Shown: in pieces, positions 15,959 to 25,605 of the stretch
How positions within the stretch are numbered: the stretch's first letter is position 1
How the letters are laid out: each line of letters begins with the position of its first letter
DNA from: Clostridia bacterium
Lineage (GTDB): Bacteria; Bacillota; Clostridia; Lutisporales; Lutisporaceae
Direction: 5' to 3'
Length of the DNA stretch: 64,000 bases
NCBI GenBank assembly: GCA_035628995.1
Contig: DASPIR010000002.1
Coordinates: 1-64,000, forward strand
The notes under the pieces: generated by a model
What the model saw: only the letters and a program-made list of their open reading frames with translations
Told to the model about the DNA's origin: nothing
The model's database searches: none
Made by a program: the position numbers and the translations under genes

Positions 15959-17182
15959 ATGCAGAAAGTAGTAGAGAGGTTTCTTAGGTATGTCAGCTTC
16001 GACACAACCAGCAGTGAGGATTCAAGCTCTGTGCCCAGTACCCCTGGACAGCTTGCGCTTGCAAGAGAACTCAAACGGGAGCTGGAGGAACTCGGCTTAA
16101 AGGACGTAAGTCTTGATGAAAACGGATATCTGATGGCTACATTGCCGTCCAACACGGGCAAAAGTATTCCGACAATTGGTTTTCTAGCACATATGGATAC
16201 AAGTGACGGTGCCAGCGGAGCCCATATAAAGCCTAATATAGTGAAAAATTATGACGGAGGGGACATACTGCTCAATGATAAGCACAAGCTTGTGCTTTCA
16301 CCTAAGGAATTCCCTGAGCTGTCTAAATACATAGGACAGGATTTGATTACCACTGACGGCACTACCCTATTGGGAGCAGACGACAAGGCGGGGATAGCAG
16401 AAATAGTCACAGCGCTGGAGCATCTGTTGAAGCATCCCGAAATTCCTCATGGGATTATACGAATAGCTTTCACTCCCGATGAGGAAATAGCAAGAGGTAC
16501 TGACTATTTTGATGTAGAAAAGTTCAATGCAGATTTTGCCTATACTATTGACGGGGGAGAGCTGGGTGAGCTGGAATATGAGAACTTCAACGCAGCAAAA
16601 GCCGACATCGTTATAAATGGAAGAAGTGTGCATCCAGGCAGTTCCAAAGACAAAATGATAAACTCGATGCTTTTGGCTATGGAATTTAATTCGATGCTTC
16701 CTCAATTTGAGACACCAGGCCATACTGAGGGTTATGAAGGGTTCTTCCATCTGGAAAAAATATCAGGAAACGTGGAGACCACCTCCATGAAATACATTAT
16801 CAGAGATTTTGATAAGTCAAAGCTAAAGGCTAGGAAAGAGAGAGTACGCAAAATTGCTGAGTACTTGAATGATAAATATGGTAAAGGTACAGTCGGGCTT
16901 GAACTCGAGGATCAATACTTCAACATGAAGGAGAAAATCGAACCTGTAATTCATGTCATTGATAATGCTAAAAAGGCAATGAGGGCAGTAGGAGTAACAC
17001 CAATAGTAACCCCTATCAGAGGAGGCACGGACGGTGCCAGACTTTGCTTCATGGGACTTCCCACTCCGAATATTTTTACCGGTGGGCATAACTTCCATGG
17101 AAGGTACGAATATATATCCATAAATTCAATGAACAAGGCAGTTGAAGTAATACTTAAGCTGGTTGAAATATACAGCAGATAA
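15959..17182 (+). CDS. pepT: Peptidase T (tripeptide aminopeptidase)
   Basis: A 407-aa M20 family dizinc aminopeptidase that removes N-terminal residues from tripeptides in the cytosol. Metal and catalytic regions are clear: FLAHMDTSDG, DGTTLLGADDKAGIAE, FTPDEEIARGTDYFD, YTIDGGELGELE and the C-terminal FTGGHNFHGRYE. Length agrees with known PepT. Start ATG behind AGGAGGG. Two terminators follow. Confidence 0.95.
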   Translation: MQKVVERFLRYVSFDTTSSEDSSSVPSTPGQLALARELKRELEELGLKDVSLDENGYLMATLPSNTGKSIPTIGFLAHMDTSDGASGAHIKPNIVKNYDGGDILLNDKHKLVLSPKEFPELSKYIGQDLITTDGTTLLGADDKAGIAEIVTALEHLLKHPEIPHGIIRIAFTPDEEIARGTDYFDVEKFNADFAYTIDGGELGELEYENFNAAKADIVINGRSVHPGSSKDKMINSMLLAMEFNSMLPQFETPGHTEGYEGFFHLEKISGNVETTSMKYIIRDFDKSKLKARKERVRKIAEYLNDKYGKGTVGLELEDQYFNMKEKIEPVIHVIDNAKKAMRAVGVTPIVTPIRGGTDGARLCFMGLPTPNIFTGGHNFHGRYEYISINSMNKAVEVILKLVEIYSR

Positions 17183-17199
17183 TAAATCGAAAATATGGC

Positions 17200-17232
17200 A
17201 GCGGCTACTTTTAGGGGTGGCCGTTATTTTTT
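17200..17232 (+). terminator. pepT terminator
   Basis: AGCGGCTAC (17200-17208) pairs with GTGGCCGTT (17217-17225) with two G-U pairs, followed by a T run. Confidence 0.8.
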
Positions 17233-17246
17233 TACTCACACATCAG

Positions 17247-17277
17247 AACGAGGGAAAGAGAATTCCCTCGTTTTTTG
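17247..17277 (+). terminator. Second terminator after pepT
   Basis: AACGAGGGAA (17247-17256) and TTCCCTCGTT (17263-17272), perfect 10-bp stem, 6-base loop, then TTTTTG. Tandem with the previous terminator, insulating the protease gene from upstream transcription. Confidence 0.9.
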
Positions 17278-17464
17278 TTTGATATAGATAAAATATATAC
17301 ATATAGAACATAAAAAGTTATTACAGCAATAACCAGTTTTTACAAGTTCTGCGCATATTAAGTTTTATAATTATATAAATAAGGACAAGAGATGAATAAG
17401 GGGGTGTAAAAGTATCGGAGGTTACATAAATCAATAGTTCATATAATTTTGAGGAGGGTTAAAA

Positions 17465-19873
17465 ATGAGAAAATTTATGGCAGTCCTATTGACAGTTGCT
17501 ATGCTGCTCACCACGGTAGTATATGCAAGTCCAGATCAAACGGTTGTCCCTTCAGGCAACTACATGCCTCCAAATGAAGAGGGCATTGCAAAGCTATTGG
17601 TAAGGCAGGGTGTTCTGGATCAAAATGCCTCGGACGAGGAGGTGTATGAAGCAGTAAAAGCTTATGTAAACAAGAAGATGACACCCAATCCAACTGCGGA
17701 CTATGACAAAAAGGTGTTTTTTGAGAAAATAAGAAACAAAGCAGAAGGTAAGGCAAATATTAAGAACATGGTGCAGGGCAATAAGAATGGTAAAAACCCA
17801 GCGAATCTTGACAATGTGAAGGATAAGAACTGGACGGTTAAGGAAAAGGAGTACAAGGGCGAAGTAAGGGAAATAAAGCTCCTCGTTCTACTGGCTGAAT
17901 TCGGTGAGGATGAGTATGATATTGGACCATTACATAATGAAATAGAAGCGCCAGGAGCAGATAATAATTCTGATTTCTGGGTCAACGATTTCAGCAAGGA
18001 ACACTATGAGAACATGCTCTTTACAGAGGGCGGCTATGATGCTATAGACCAGAACGGGAATACTCTTCATTTGGACAGCATGACAGATTATTATATTAAT
18101 CAGTCAAACGGCAGCTTTAAGGTTGATGGAGATGCATACGGATGGTTCCAACTTCCTTATTCTGAAGCTTATTACGGTGATGATTCGGATGCAGGTCATG
18201 ATGACCTACTGCCTGGTACATCCCACGACTTGGTTGCTGACCTTCTGAAGGTTGCAAAGGCATCAGGTACTGTACCCTTTGAGGACTATGATATTGAAGA
18301 CCCATATGACCTGGATGGCGATGCAGATTATGATGAACCGGACGGAATCATCGATCACTTGGTATTGGTGCATGCAGGGGTAGACCAGAGCGGCGGCGGC
18401 GGAGCTCAGGGAGACAACGCTATTTGGGCTCACAGTTCCTCGGTTTGGGAGGAAATACCATCAGACAACCCGACAACAGATTACTGGGACGGCAACATGC
18501 TTGCATACAACTATACAATTCAAGGGGAAGACGGCACAATAGGCGTATTCTGTCATGAAACCGGTCATGATCTTGGACTGCCAGACGAGTATGACACTAT
18601 ATACAGCGGCAATGGGGATGCAGTAGGTTTCTATTCCTTGATGTCCAGCGGCAGCTGGGTAGGAAAGCCTCTGGGGACAAAACCCACACCAATAAGCCCT
18701 TGGGGCAGGATCACATTGGGCGAAATCTGGGGCGGACAGTGGGTAAATCCTACTGAAGTAAGCTTTGACAAGATAAAGAAGGGTGGAAACGTATATAAGC
18801 TGGATGAAACAACAGCCTGGGGCAACCACAACCAGGTAATAAAGGTTAATCTTCCTGAAAAGATGAAGGAAACTGTTTATCCATTCGGAGGTGAATACTC
18901 ATTCTTTGGAGGCAAAGGGGATGAAATGGACAACAAAATGATAGCAAACCTGACCTTGCCTTCTGCAGCCAATATATCCATGAACTTCCAGACCTGGTAT
19001 GACATAGAGGAGGAATGGGACTTCGGATTTATACAGGTTTCCACCGACAACGGTGCAACTTGGACTTCACTTGAATCACCTCTTATGACATCTGCACATG
19101 CATCCCAGGCAAGTGAGGCAATTATCGCCAATTTACCCGGGTATACAGGCTATAGTGACGGCTGGGTCAATGATTCCATTGATTTGACTGCTTACGCAGG
19201 ACAGAACATCCTGCTTAGCTTCAGGTATATGACTGATGCTGCTGCATCCCTTGAAGGCTTCTATGTGGATGATATCTCTGTAGTGGCAGATGACAATGTG
19301 GTTTTCGGCGATGATGCTGAAAATGGAGAAACTAATTGGACCATGGACGGATGGATGCTTTCCAAGGGTTATGAAATGAAAAATCATTATTATCTCATTG
19401 AGTGGAGAAGCCACAATAACACAGATGAAGCTTTGAAGTATTGCTATAACTATCCGGTTTCCACAGGAAACTATGTAGATTACTTCCAATACGAGCCTGC
19501 AATGCTTCTGTGGTACAGGGATACTGCCTTTGATGACAACTGGGGGGGATTACATCCGGGACAGGGCTTCCTGAGTGTCGTAGACTCCCATGCGGAGCCT
19601 ATAATGGTAAACGGAAGGGCATCAAGGACAAGAATTCAGATTCATGATGCGTCCTTCAGCCTTGATCCGGTTCCGGAAAAGGTATTGACATTATCCGGCA
19701 ATCCGGTTGATATCGGAAGCTCGGAAGCAATTCCGATGTTTGACGATTCACAGGCATACTGGTATGATACAGCTCCACATGCGGGAGTAAAAGTGCCGGA
19801 ATATGGAATAAAGATAGAAGTTCAGCTTAACGTTGAAGATTATTCAGTAGGTGAGGTAAAGATTTATAAATAA
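17465..19873 (+). CDS. Secreted M6 family metalloprotease (immune inhibitor A-like)
   Basis: An 802-aa exported zinc protease. Signal peptide residues 1-22 end near VVYAS; a propeptide of ~120 residues follows; the catalytic domain has the HExxH motif at His364-His368 in CHETGHDLGLPDEYD and a downstream methionine turn (YSLMSSGSW). The C-terminal half has beta-sandwich regions with FYVDDISVV, as in InhA proteins. Such enzymes degrade extracellular proteins for nutrition or as virulence factors; which applies here is unknown. Start ATG behind GAGGAGGG. Monocistronic. Confidence 0.9.
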   Translation: MRKFMAVLLTVAMLLTTVVYASPDQTVVPSGNYMPPNEEGIAKLLVRQGVLDQNASDEEVYEAVKAYVNKKMTPNPTADYDKKVFFEKIRNKAEGKANIKNMVQGNKNGKNPANLDNVKDKNWTVKEKEYKGEVREIKLLVLLAEFGEDEYDIGPLHNEIEAPGADNNSDFWVNDFSKEHYENMLFTEGGYDAIDQNGNTLHLDSMTDYYINQSNGSFKVDGDAYGWFQLPYSEAYYGDDSDAGHDDLLPGTSHDLVADLLKVAKASGTVPFEDYDIEDPYDLDGDADYDEPDGIIDHLVLVHAGVDQSGGGGAQGDNAIWAHSSSVWEEIPSDNPTTDYWDGNMLAYNYTIQGEDGTIGVFCHETGHDLGLPDEYDTIYSGNGDAVGFYSLMSSGSWVGKPLGTKPTPISPWGRITLGEIWGGQWVNPTEVSFDKIKKGGNVYKLDETTAWGNHNQVIKVNLPEKMKETVYPFGGEYSFFGGKGDEMDNKMIANLTLPSAANISMNFQTWYDIEEEWDFGFIQVSTDNGATWTSLESPLMTSAHASQASEAIIANLPGYTGYSDGWVNDSIDLTAYAGQNILLSFRYMTDAAASLEGFYVDDISVVADDNVVFGDDAENGETNWTMDGWMLSKGYEMKNHYYLIEWRSHNNTDEALKYCYNYPVSTGNYVDYFQYEPAMLLWYRDTAFDDNWGGLHPGQGFLSVVDSHAEPIMVNGRASRTRIQIHDASFSLDPVPEKVLTLSGNPVDIGSSEAIPMFDDSQAYWYDTAPHAGVKVPEYGIKIEVQLNVEDYSVGEVKIYK

Positions 19874-19908
19874 GTCTACTGATAATTAGACAACATAAAA
19901 TCCAAATG

Positions 19909-19952
19909 ACCACCATACATTTTATTGATAATAGAATGAATGGTGGTTTTTT
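19909..19952 (+). terminator. Hairpin overlapping the spmA ribosome site (terminator or attenuator)
   Basis: ACCACCAT (19909-19916) pairs with ATGGTGGT (19940-19947), extended by CATT/AATG, followed by TTTTTT. It looks like the terminator of the M6 protease gene, but its 3' arm GGTGG is also the only Shine-Dalgarno-like sequence for spmA at 19954. Confidence 0.7.
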
Positions 19953-19953
19953 A

Positions 19954-20541
19954 ATGATTAATAAGCTCTGGTTTTACATGATAGTCATAGCTGTTGCGTT
20001 TGCAGCGACGGGGGGGAGGCTTGAGACCCTTACAGAGGAAATCTTTATTTCCCTTCAGTCCTCAATTGATCTGGGAATCGGGCTTTTAGGAGGAATGATG
20101 CTTTGGTGTGGTGTGCTGAAGGTGGCTGAAAGATCCGGTTTGGTAGAGGTTATATCTTCTTTTATCAGGCCTGTTATGAGGATGCTTTTTAAAGGGATAC
20201 CTTCAAAAAGCGCTGCTATGGGAGCGATGATCATGAACATCACCTCCAACATGCTGGGGCTTGGGAATGCAGCTACTCCTTTGGGCCTGAAGGCTATGCA
20301 GGAGCTGCAGGAGCTGAACCCGAAAAAAGATACAGCAACGAATGCCATGTGTCTTTTTTTAGTAGTTAATGCAGCGCCTATACAGCTGCTGCCTGCCACT
20401 GTTCTTTCACTGAGAGCTTCGGTAGGCTCAACAAATCCGGGAATAATAATTCTTCCGGCTATTATCTCTTCCTTAACTGCCGTGACCGTTGGAGTCATAA
20501 CCTGCAAGCTTCTTGAAAGGGCTAATGGAGGTGCAAGATGA
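19954..20541 (+). CDS. spmA: Spore maturation protein A
   Basis: A 195-aa membrane protein of the nucleoside recognition (Gate) family. Hydrophobic helices alternate with MGAMIMNITSNMLGLGNAATPLG and VVNAAPIQLLPATVLSLR, typical of SpmA. SpmA and SpmB are needed for spore core dehydration; transport activity is inferred. The ATG at 19954 gives the standard SpmA length; longer frames from 19906 or 19936 run through the hairpin. It overlaps spmB by 4 bases (ATGA). Confidence 0.9.
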   Translation: MINKLWFYMIVIAVAFAATGGRLETLTEEIFISLQSSIDLGIGLLGGMMLWCGVLKVAERSGLVEVISSFIRPVMRMLFKGIPSKSAAMGAMIMNITSNMLGLGNAATPLGLKAMQELQELNPKKDTATNAMCLFLVVNAAPIQLLPATVLSLRASVGSTNPGIIILPAIISSLTAVTVGVITCKLLERANGGAR

Positions 20542-21047
20542 GTTTCATTATACCGCTGATTGTCTTGCTCATACTCGCTTATGGATATATAAAAGGAGTC
20601 AAGGTTTATGATGCGTTCATTGAAGGGGCAAAGGATGGACTTATGATTACATTCAAGATACTTCCATACATAGCAGCGATGCTTCTTGCGGTTGGAATGC
20701 TCCGGAGCTCTGGAGGATTGGACTTCATGCTGTATGTTTTGAGACCACTGACAAATGCAGCCGGTATACCCAAAGAGGTGGTGCCGCTTATAATCATGAA
20801 ACCCTTGTCGGGAAGCGGTGCTTTGGGAGTACTTGCAGATATATTGAAAACAAGTGGTGCGGACAGTCGTGCCGGAGTGTTGGCAAGCATAATTATGAGC
20901 AGCACGGAAACGATTTTTTACACCATAACGGTATATTTCGGCTCTGTTGGCATAAAAAACATACGCCATACCCTGATGGCAGCATTGATTGCTGATGCAG
21001 CAGGAGTGGCAGCGGCAATACTTATATGCAGGCTTATGTTGTTTTAA
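20538..21047 (+). CDS. spmB: Spore maturation protein B
   Basis: A 169-aa membrane partner of SpmA with the same Gate fold. Seen: GAKDGLMITFKILPYIAAML, PLIIMKPLSGSGALGVL and SSTETIFYTITVYFGSVG. It begins in the ATGA overlap with spmA. Its last 51 bases are repeated almost exactly at 33010-33060, on the other side of a 12-kb catabolic region. Confidence 0.92.
   Translation: MSFIIPLIVLLILAYGYIKGVKVYDAFIEGAKDGLMITFKILPYIAAMLLAVGMLRSSGGLDFMLYVLRPLTNAAGIPKEVVPLIIMKPLSGSGALGVLADILKTSGADSRAGVLASIIMSSTETIFYTITVYFGSVGIKNIRHTLMAALIADAAGVAAAILICRLMLF
20997..21047 (+). repeat. 51-bp direct repeat, left copy (end of spmB)
   Basis: The 3' end of spmB. Matches 33010-33060 at 49 of 51 positions (shared core CAGCGGCAATACTTATATGC). 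It borders the 12-kb island. Confidence 0.9.
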
Positions 21048-21162
21048 CAATTAAATATAGAACAGTTTGAAAATGAATGAGGGATACAAATCTGTTTTCA
21101 ACGAATTTTTACATGTTCGAATTTAATAATTAATTATATAATTACTTTAAAAACACATAATA

Positions 21163-21213
21163 TTGTAAAGAAATTATAAAAATGTTGTAAAGAAATTAGG
21201 AGGATGTTATAAT
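21163..21213 (+). promoter_or_regulatory. Promoter and direct repeats upstream of the FGGY kinase
   Basis: TTGTAA (21185-21190), 17-base spacer, TATAAT (21208-21213): a good sigma-A promoter. The 14-mer TTGTAAAGAAATTA occurs twice, at 21163-21176 and 21185-21198, one 22-base step apart; the second copy covers the -35, so it may be an operator for a regulator on one face of the helix. Confidence 0.75.
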
Positions 21214-21348
21214 ATATTTGTCAGGTTCTAGCATACATTGCTAGTTGTTCTTAAGTCATCGAATATATAATAGACGCAGAGGTAGATAACATTGATTTGA
21301 ATAAAAGTTTATAAGTGATTAAGGAATTATAAAAGGGGTGTATTTGAA

Positions 21349-22830
21349 TTGGGGAATCTATACATTGCTTCATATGATTTTGGCACAAGCAGTGTCAAGG
21401 CCGTACTAGTGGATTTTCAGGGGAATGTCAAAGGCAGTTCTACAGCAGGTTATTCTCTACTTGCGCCTCATGCTGATTGGGCGGAGCAAGATTCTACCGC
21501 ATATTGGGACGCTGTGTGTAAGGCAACAAAACAAGCGTTGATCAATGCGGATATCTGTCCGGAAGATGTTAAAGGTATTGTTTTTGGTACACAATGGAAA
21601 GGGATTATTCCTCTGGATGCTCAGGATAATGTGCTTTATAACACGATTATCTGGCTAGATGGCCGTGCAGGAAAGCAGGCCGCCAAGCTCAATGCGAGGA
21701 TGAACACCACGGAATTCTGCAATAAGGATTATTGGCCAAAACTGATGTGGGTCAAAGAAGAATTACCGGAGGTTTATGAAAAGACAACTTGCTTTTTGGA
21801 AATTAACGCCTTCTTGAAGTTTAAAGCAACAGGGAGGAAACTAGTAGATATAACCAACCATTTTACCCGCTCAATAGATGTAAAGCTTCAAGCATATTAT
21901 AATAAGGTTCTTGCTGCAGCTGAGATAGACCCTGATAAATTTCCACCTCTTGTTATGCCGACGGATAAGATAGGTGGCCTCACTGCAAAAGCTGCCCAGG
22001 AGTTAGGCCTTCCAATGGGAACGGCTGTGTTCGGTGGCTGTGGAGATATTCCAGCAATCGCTATTGGAGCTGGCTGTAGCAGCAGGGATAGTGTTCACAT
22101 TTATTTGGGCTCTTCCGGCTGGCTAGGTACTGTAGTACCAGAGCAGAAGGATGGTGTTGGGGAGCTTTATCAGTCTTTGGATCGAGGTAAGGAGTTAATG
22201 ATTTATACTTTACAGTCCGCTGGCATGACATTTAACTGGGCTATCGATCAATTTTATCACGTTGAAAAAGATATATTAAAGGATGACATATTCGAATTTG
22301 TTAATAAAGAGATTGAAAATATTGAACCCGGATCCCTGAATATGATTGCAACTCCATGGCTGCATGGTGAACGCCCGCCACTGTCGGAGAAAGCAAAGAC
22401 TGTATTTATTAACATCACGAATTTACACAATCGACGTCACTTTATCAACGCCATAATGGAGGGAATATGCTATCACCTACGATGGAAGATAGAAATATAT
22501 GAGAAGGAAACAGGCAGGACGCTTAGGTCTATACGCATCGTGGGAGGGGTTGCATCCAGCGATAAGTGGATGCAAATAATGGCAAATGTTTTGCAAATTC
22601 CAGTGGAGATCCCGGTTAATGTGCGTCATGCGGGCGCCATTGGTACTGCATACTGTGCCTTAATCGGGTTAGGTCAGTATAAAAATTTTGAGGAAGCCGA
22701 TAAGATGACTATTGCCGAAAAGACATTTCTACCCCAAAAAGAGTATGCAAATATATACGATATGCTTTTTAAAGTCTTCCAGCAGATTTATCCTACCATG
22801 GAAGGCATGTTCGATATACTTAACGGCTGA
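21349..22830 (+). CDS. FGGY-family carbohydrate kinase (xylulokinase-like)
   Basis: A 493-aa sugar kinase of the FGGY family with the N-terminal phosphate motif YDFGTSSVKAVL and the C-terminal signature region IRIVGGVASSDKWMQIMAN. Family members phosphorylate sugars or polyols such as xylulose, glycerol, ribulose or erythritol; the substrate here is not evident. It starts at TTG 21349 behind AAAAGGGGTG. First gene of the island and separated from the M81 gene by 134 bases. Position with an amidase-like M81 protein and an importer suggests it acts on a released sugar-like moiety, which is an inference. Confidence 0.85.
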   Translation: MGNLYIASYDFGTSSVKAVLVDFQGNVKGSSTAGYSLLAPHADWAEQDSTAYWDAVCKATKQALINADICPEDVKGIVFGTQWKGIIPLDAQDNVLYNTIIWLDGRAGKQAAKLNARMNTTEFCNKDYWPKLMWVKEELPEVYEKTTCFLEINAFLKFKATGRKLVDITNHFTRSIDVKLQAYYNKVLAAAEIDPDKFPPLVMPTDKIGGLTAKAAQELGLPMGTAVFGGCGDIPAIAIGAGCSSRDSVHIYLGSSGWLGTVVPEQKDGVGELYQSLDRGKELMIYTLQSAGMTFNWAIDQFYHVEKDILKDDIFEFVNKEIENIEPGSLNMIATPWLHGERPPLSEKAKTVFINITNLHNRRHFINAIMEGICYHLRWKIEIYEKETGRTLRSIRIVGGVASSDKWMQIMANVLQIPVEIPVNVRHAGAIGTAYCALIGLGQYKNFEEADKMTIAEKTFLPQKEYANIYDMLFKVFQQIYPTMEGMFDILNG

Positions 22831-22964
22831 TTTTGATTGCAGAATGTTGCTGTTTTGTCTACCGTTCGAGCAATATAAGAAAAGCGTTTTTGTGAGGTAT
22901 TAGGGAAAAAGTAACAAAAATTTACTTCTTTTTATAAAAATGTTTAAAAAGCGAGGAAAGTTTA

Positions 22965-24497
22965 ATGAAAATCGTTATCTGTGAATTTAATCAAGAGACT
23001 AATTCCTTCAATCCTATAACTACCACTATGGATGATTATAAACGGGGTGGAATTTTTGAGGGTGAGGAGATGCGAACAGAGCTGGAAGGCAGACCTTGCG
23101 CAGTGGCAGGTATGTTTCGGGCAATTAAGGAAGCAAAGGCTGAAGCAATCCCTGCGTACTCCATGTATGCACAGAGCGGAGGGCCAGTAGAACAGGAGAT
23201 TTTGGATAAGTTTATTGAAAAGACTGTTGCTGTCATTCGGAAAAGCGCGCCTGTGGATGGTGTATTCATTTCCTTTCATGGTGCTACGCAGTCGACGGAG
23301 TACGATGATGTCTGTGGGTTGATTTCAGAGATTGTGAGAAAGGAAGTTGGGGAAGGTGCAGTTATTGCTGCTTCCTGTGATCTTCATGCTAATGTAACAG
23401 AAAGAATGGTGCAAAACTTGGATATTGTTTGTGGTTATCATACATACCCTCATTCGGATTTTTTTGAGACAGGCTATCGTGCAGGAAAATTGGGAATGGA
23501 ATGCTTAATTGATAAAGTTAGGTATCATATGGTACGGGTAATGCTGCCCATGATAGCGCCGGCCAGTAGTTATACAACATTGATGGGTTCCTTCGCGAAC
23601 ATTATGGCATATGGAGAATTGCTGCAGGGAACAGGAAAGCTGATTGACTTTTCAATATTTCAAATGCAGCCTTGGCTTGATGTTGCAAATGGGGGCTCTG
23701 CGGTACTGACCATTGCATATGACTATAAGACGGCGGAACCCTATGCGATAGAGTTGGCACAGCGTTTGCTTGATATGCGTGAGGAATTTAATCCTAAATT
23801 GTACTCCATCGACCAGGTATTGGATCTTGCAGTAGAAAATAAGACGGGTAAACCAGTTATTTTAGTAGATTCCGCGGATTCCACCAATGCTGGGGCTGTT
23901 GGAGACAATGCTTCTGTCTTGAAGCGGTTGCTGGAGCGCAAACTTGATATAAAGATGGCGTTTGCCATTGACGATGCCCCTGCGGCGGAGCTTGCACACA
24001 ATATGGGGGTAGGAAAGAAAGGGATATTTTCGATTGGAGGTACAAAGGACCCTGCGAGGAGTGAGTCAGTTCAAGTGGAGGCGTATGTGAAATCGCTGCA
24101 TGACGGTGTTTTTAGCCAGGAAGGTCCCGCAGGACGTGGTCTTGTCAGAGACATCGGGCGCACTGCTGTGTTGTCAATCGGGAATATTGATGTTGTTGTT
24201 TGTCACCGCGTGATGGGGAATGGTGATCCACAGCTGTATCGTGCCTTTGGAGTGGAACCGACATTCTATCAACTTGTGGTGGTAAAGGCGTGTACATCCT
24301 TCAGGGTAGCGTATCAACTTTTAGCGGCAGCCATATGCGACACCGACACACCAGGTACGGCCAGCGTTCACCTAATGTCACTCAATTTTAAGAAAATACC
24401 CCATTCATTCTACCCATTCTCCAGCCTGAACGACTACAAGATTAGCGACATCACCTATGCTCGGGCTATAGAGGGAAAGCGAACTGAATTGTCTTGA
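22965..24497 (+). CDS. M81 family metallopeptidase-like protein (MlrC-like)
   Basis: A 510-aa protein of the MlrC/DUF1485 family, named after a protein in microcystin breakdown. N-terminal domain: FHGATQSTEYDD, CDLHANVTERM and HTYPHSDFFETGYRA contain the expected zinc-binding His and Asp residues. The C-terminal MlrC domain follows from about residue 295 with VDSADSTNAGAVGDN. Most family members sit beside peptide-type ABC importers, as here. True substrates are largely unknown. Start ATG behind GCGAGGAAAG. It ends convergent with the DeoR-type gene. Confidence 0.87.
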   Translation: MKIVICEFNQETNSFNPITTTMDDYKRGGIFEGEEMRTELEGRPCAVAGMFRAIKEAKAEAIPAYSMYAQSGGPVEQEILDKFIEKTVAVIRKSAPVDGVFISFHGATQSTEYDDVCGLISEIVRKEVGEGAVIAASCDLHANVTERMVQNLDIVCGYHTYPHSDFFETGYRAGKLGMECLIDKVRYHMVRVMLPMIAPASSYTTLMGSFANIMAYGELLQGTGKLIDFSIFQMQPWLDVANGGSAVLTIAYDYKTAEPYAIELAQRLLDMREEFNPKLYSIDQVLDLAVENKTGKPVILVDSADSTNAGAVGDNASVLKRLLERKLDIKMAFAIDDAPAAELAHNMGVGKKGIFSIGGTKDPARSESVQVEAYVKSLHDGVFSQEGPAGRGLVRDIGRTAVLSIGNIDVVVCHRVMGNGDPQLYRAFGVEPTFYQLVVVKACTSFRVAYQLLAAAICDTDTPGTASVHLMSLNFKKIPHSFYPFSSLNDYKISDITYARAIEGKRTELS

Positions 24498-24563
24498 GTG
24501 AGGTGTGAAGAATGAAAGATTCCGATATATCAATTTGAAGAAATTACTCAAACCCTTAATGGA

Positions 24564-25340
24564 TTAAACTTCATCTGGCTTATCGGCAATGAGGACTTCA
24601 ATTTTTCGTTCCCTTAAATCCGCTAAAACCTTCGGACAAATTTTCCAATCTGTTACGATAACATCAACTTCTTCCAGTGGAGAAACCATAGCAAAAGCAT
24701 TTATTCCAAACTTGCTGCTATCCGCGAGAAGTATAGTTTTATTAGCTCGTTCTATAGAAAATTTCCGTACTTGTGCTTCTTCTATATTATAGTCTGATAT
24801 ACCATCTTGCAAAGTGATTCCACCTGCTCCGATAAAAGCAATATCTACAAAAAATTGTTTAAGGGCTGATAGTGTCAAACTTCCTGACATTGATAGGAAG
24901 CTTGGATTTAACTTGCCTCCCATAATATGAAGATTTATATCTGTATTAGCAAGTTCGTTAACAATGGACAAAGAGTTTGTCAAAACAATTACATTATTTT
25001 TATTTTTTATACTTCTTGCAAGTTCGATAATAGTAGTACCAACATCTAAAATAATTGTTTGGCCATCAGCAACCAATTCGGCAGCTTTTTTACCAATTGC
25101 AATTTTTTCTAAACTATTTATAACTTCTCGGGTAGAATATGACGGTTCAGAGGCAATTGGCGAAATCAGTGCAGCGCCGCCATAGATTTTCTTACATAGA
25201 TTCTGTGACTCTAAGATATGAAGATCACGGCGAGCAGTTTCAGTAGATACTCCAAAGGTAGATGTAATATCCGTAATCTTAACAACTTTAGTTTTTTGCA
25301 TCATGTCTAAAATTTTTTGATGACGTTCTCTCGAAATCAC
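24564..25340 (-). CDS. DeoR/GlpR family transcriptional regulator
   Basis: A 258-aa repressor. Residues ~1-57 form the DeoR winged helix-turn-helix (RHQKILDMMQ, FGVSTETARRDLHIL); the rest is the sugar-phosphate-sensing DeoRC domain with ILDVGTTIIELARSI and FIGAGGIT. The GTG start at 25340 is chosen because AGGAGG lies 9 bases upstream and the protein then begins like other DeoR proteins; a TTG at 25364 would put the ribosome site inside the gene. DeoR repressors typically respond to the phosphorylated product of the local kinase, so a ligand made by the FGGY kinase is plausible. Confidence 0.9.
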   Translation of the reverse strand: MISRERHQKILDMMQKTKVVKITDITSTFGVSTETARRDLHILESQNLCKKIYGGAALISPIASEPSYSTREVINSLEKIAIGKKAAELVADGQTIILDVGTTIIELARSIKNKNNVIVLTNSLSIVNELANTDINLHIMGGKLNPSFLSMSGSLTLSALKQFFVDIAFIGAGGITLQDGISDYNIEEAQVRKFSIERANKTILLADSSKFGINAFAMVSPLEEVDVIVTDWKICPKVLADLRERKIEVLIADKPDEV

Positions 25341-25360
25341 GTTCAGTTTCCTCCTGTTTT

Positions 25361-25396
25361 CCAATAATATATAACATTCATATTATATATTATTGG
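25361..25396. promoter_or_regulatory. 14-bp perfect inverted repeat (candidate DeoR operator)
   Basis: CCAATAATATATAA (25361-25374) and TTATATATTATTGG (25383-25396) are perfect inverted repeats with 8-base spacing, just upstream of the regulator gene and between divergent units. A second imperfect palindrome, TTGGTTACTAATTACCAA, lies at 25422-25439. These are natural candidates for binding by the DeoR-type protein. Confidence 0.6.
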
Positions 25397-25576
25397 AAAT
25401 TTAATTACAATAATATATTTGTTGGTTACTAATTACCAAACAAAACATAACAAGTTGACAAAAGTTAATATAAATATTTGTATGGGAGATTGAATCTGAT
25501 TAAGCGATTTAAATGGTAAGAGCGCTGAATGTCAACACTGAATTATCTAAAAGTTTTAAAAAACACCAAACACTAT

Positions 25577-25605
25577 ATTTACAAATTAAACACCAGGTAT
25601 TATAA
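25577..25605 (+). promoter_or_regulatory. Promoter for the aminotransferase-ABC transporter unit
   Basis: TTTACA (25577-25582), 17-base spacer, TATAAT (25600-25605). The 8-mer AAACACCA occurs on each side of the -35, near 25560 and 25587, and could be a regulator site. Confidence 0.75.

Noticed and set aside
20055-21050. A 331-codon minus-strand open frame across spmA and spmB.
   Set aside because: It opposes two well-supported genes and shows no recognisable protein features; it is a codon-bias shadow.
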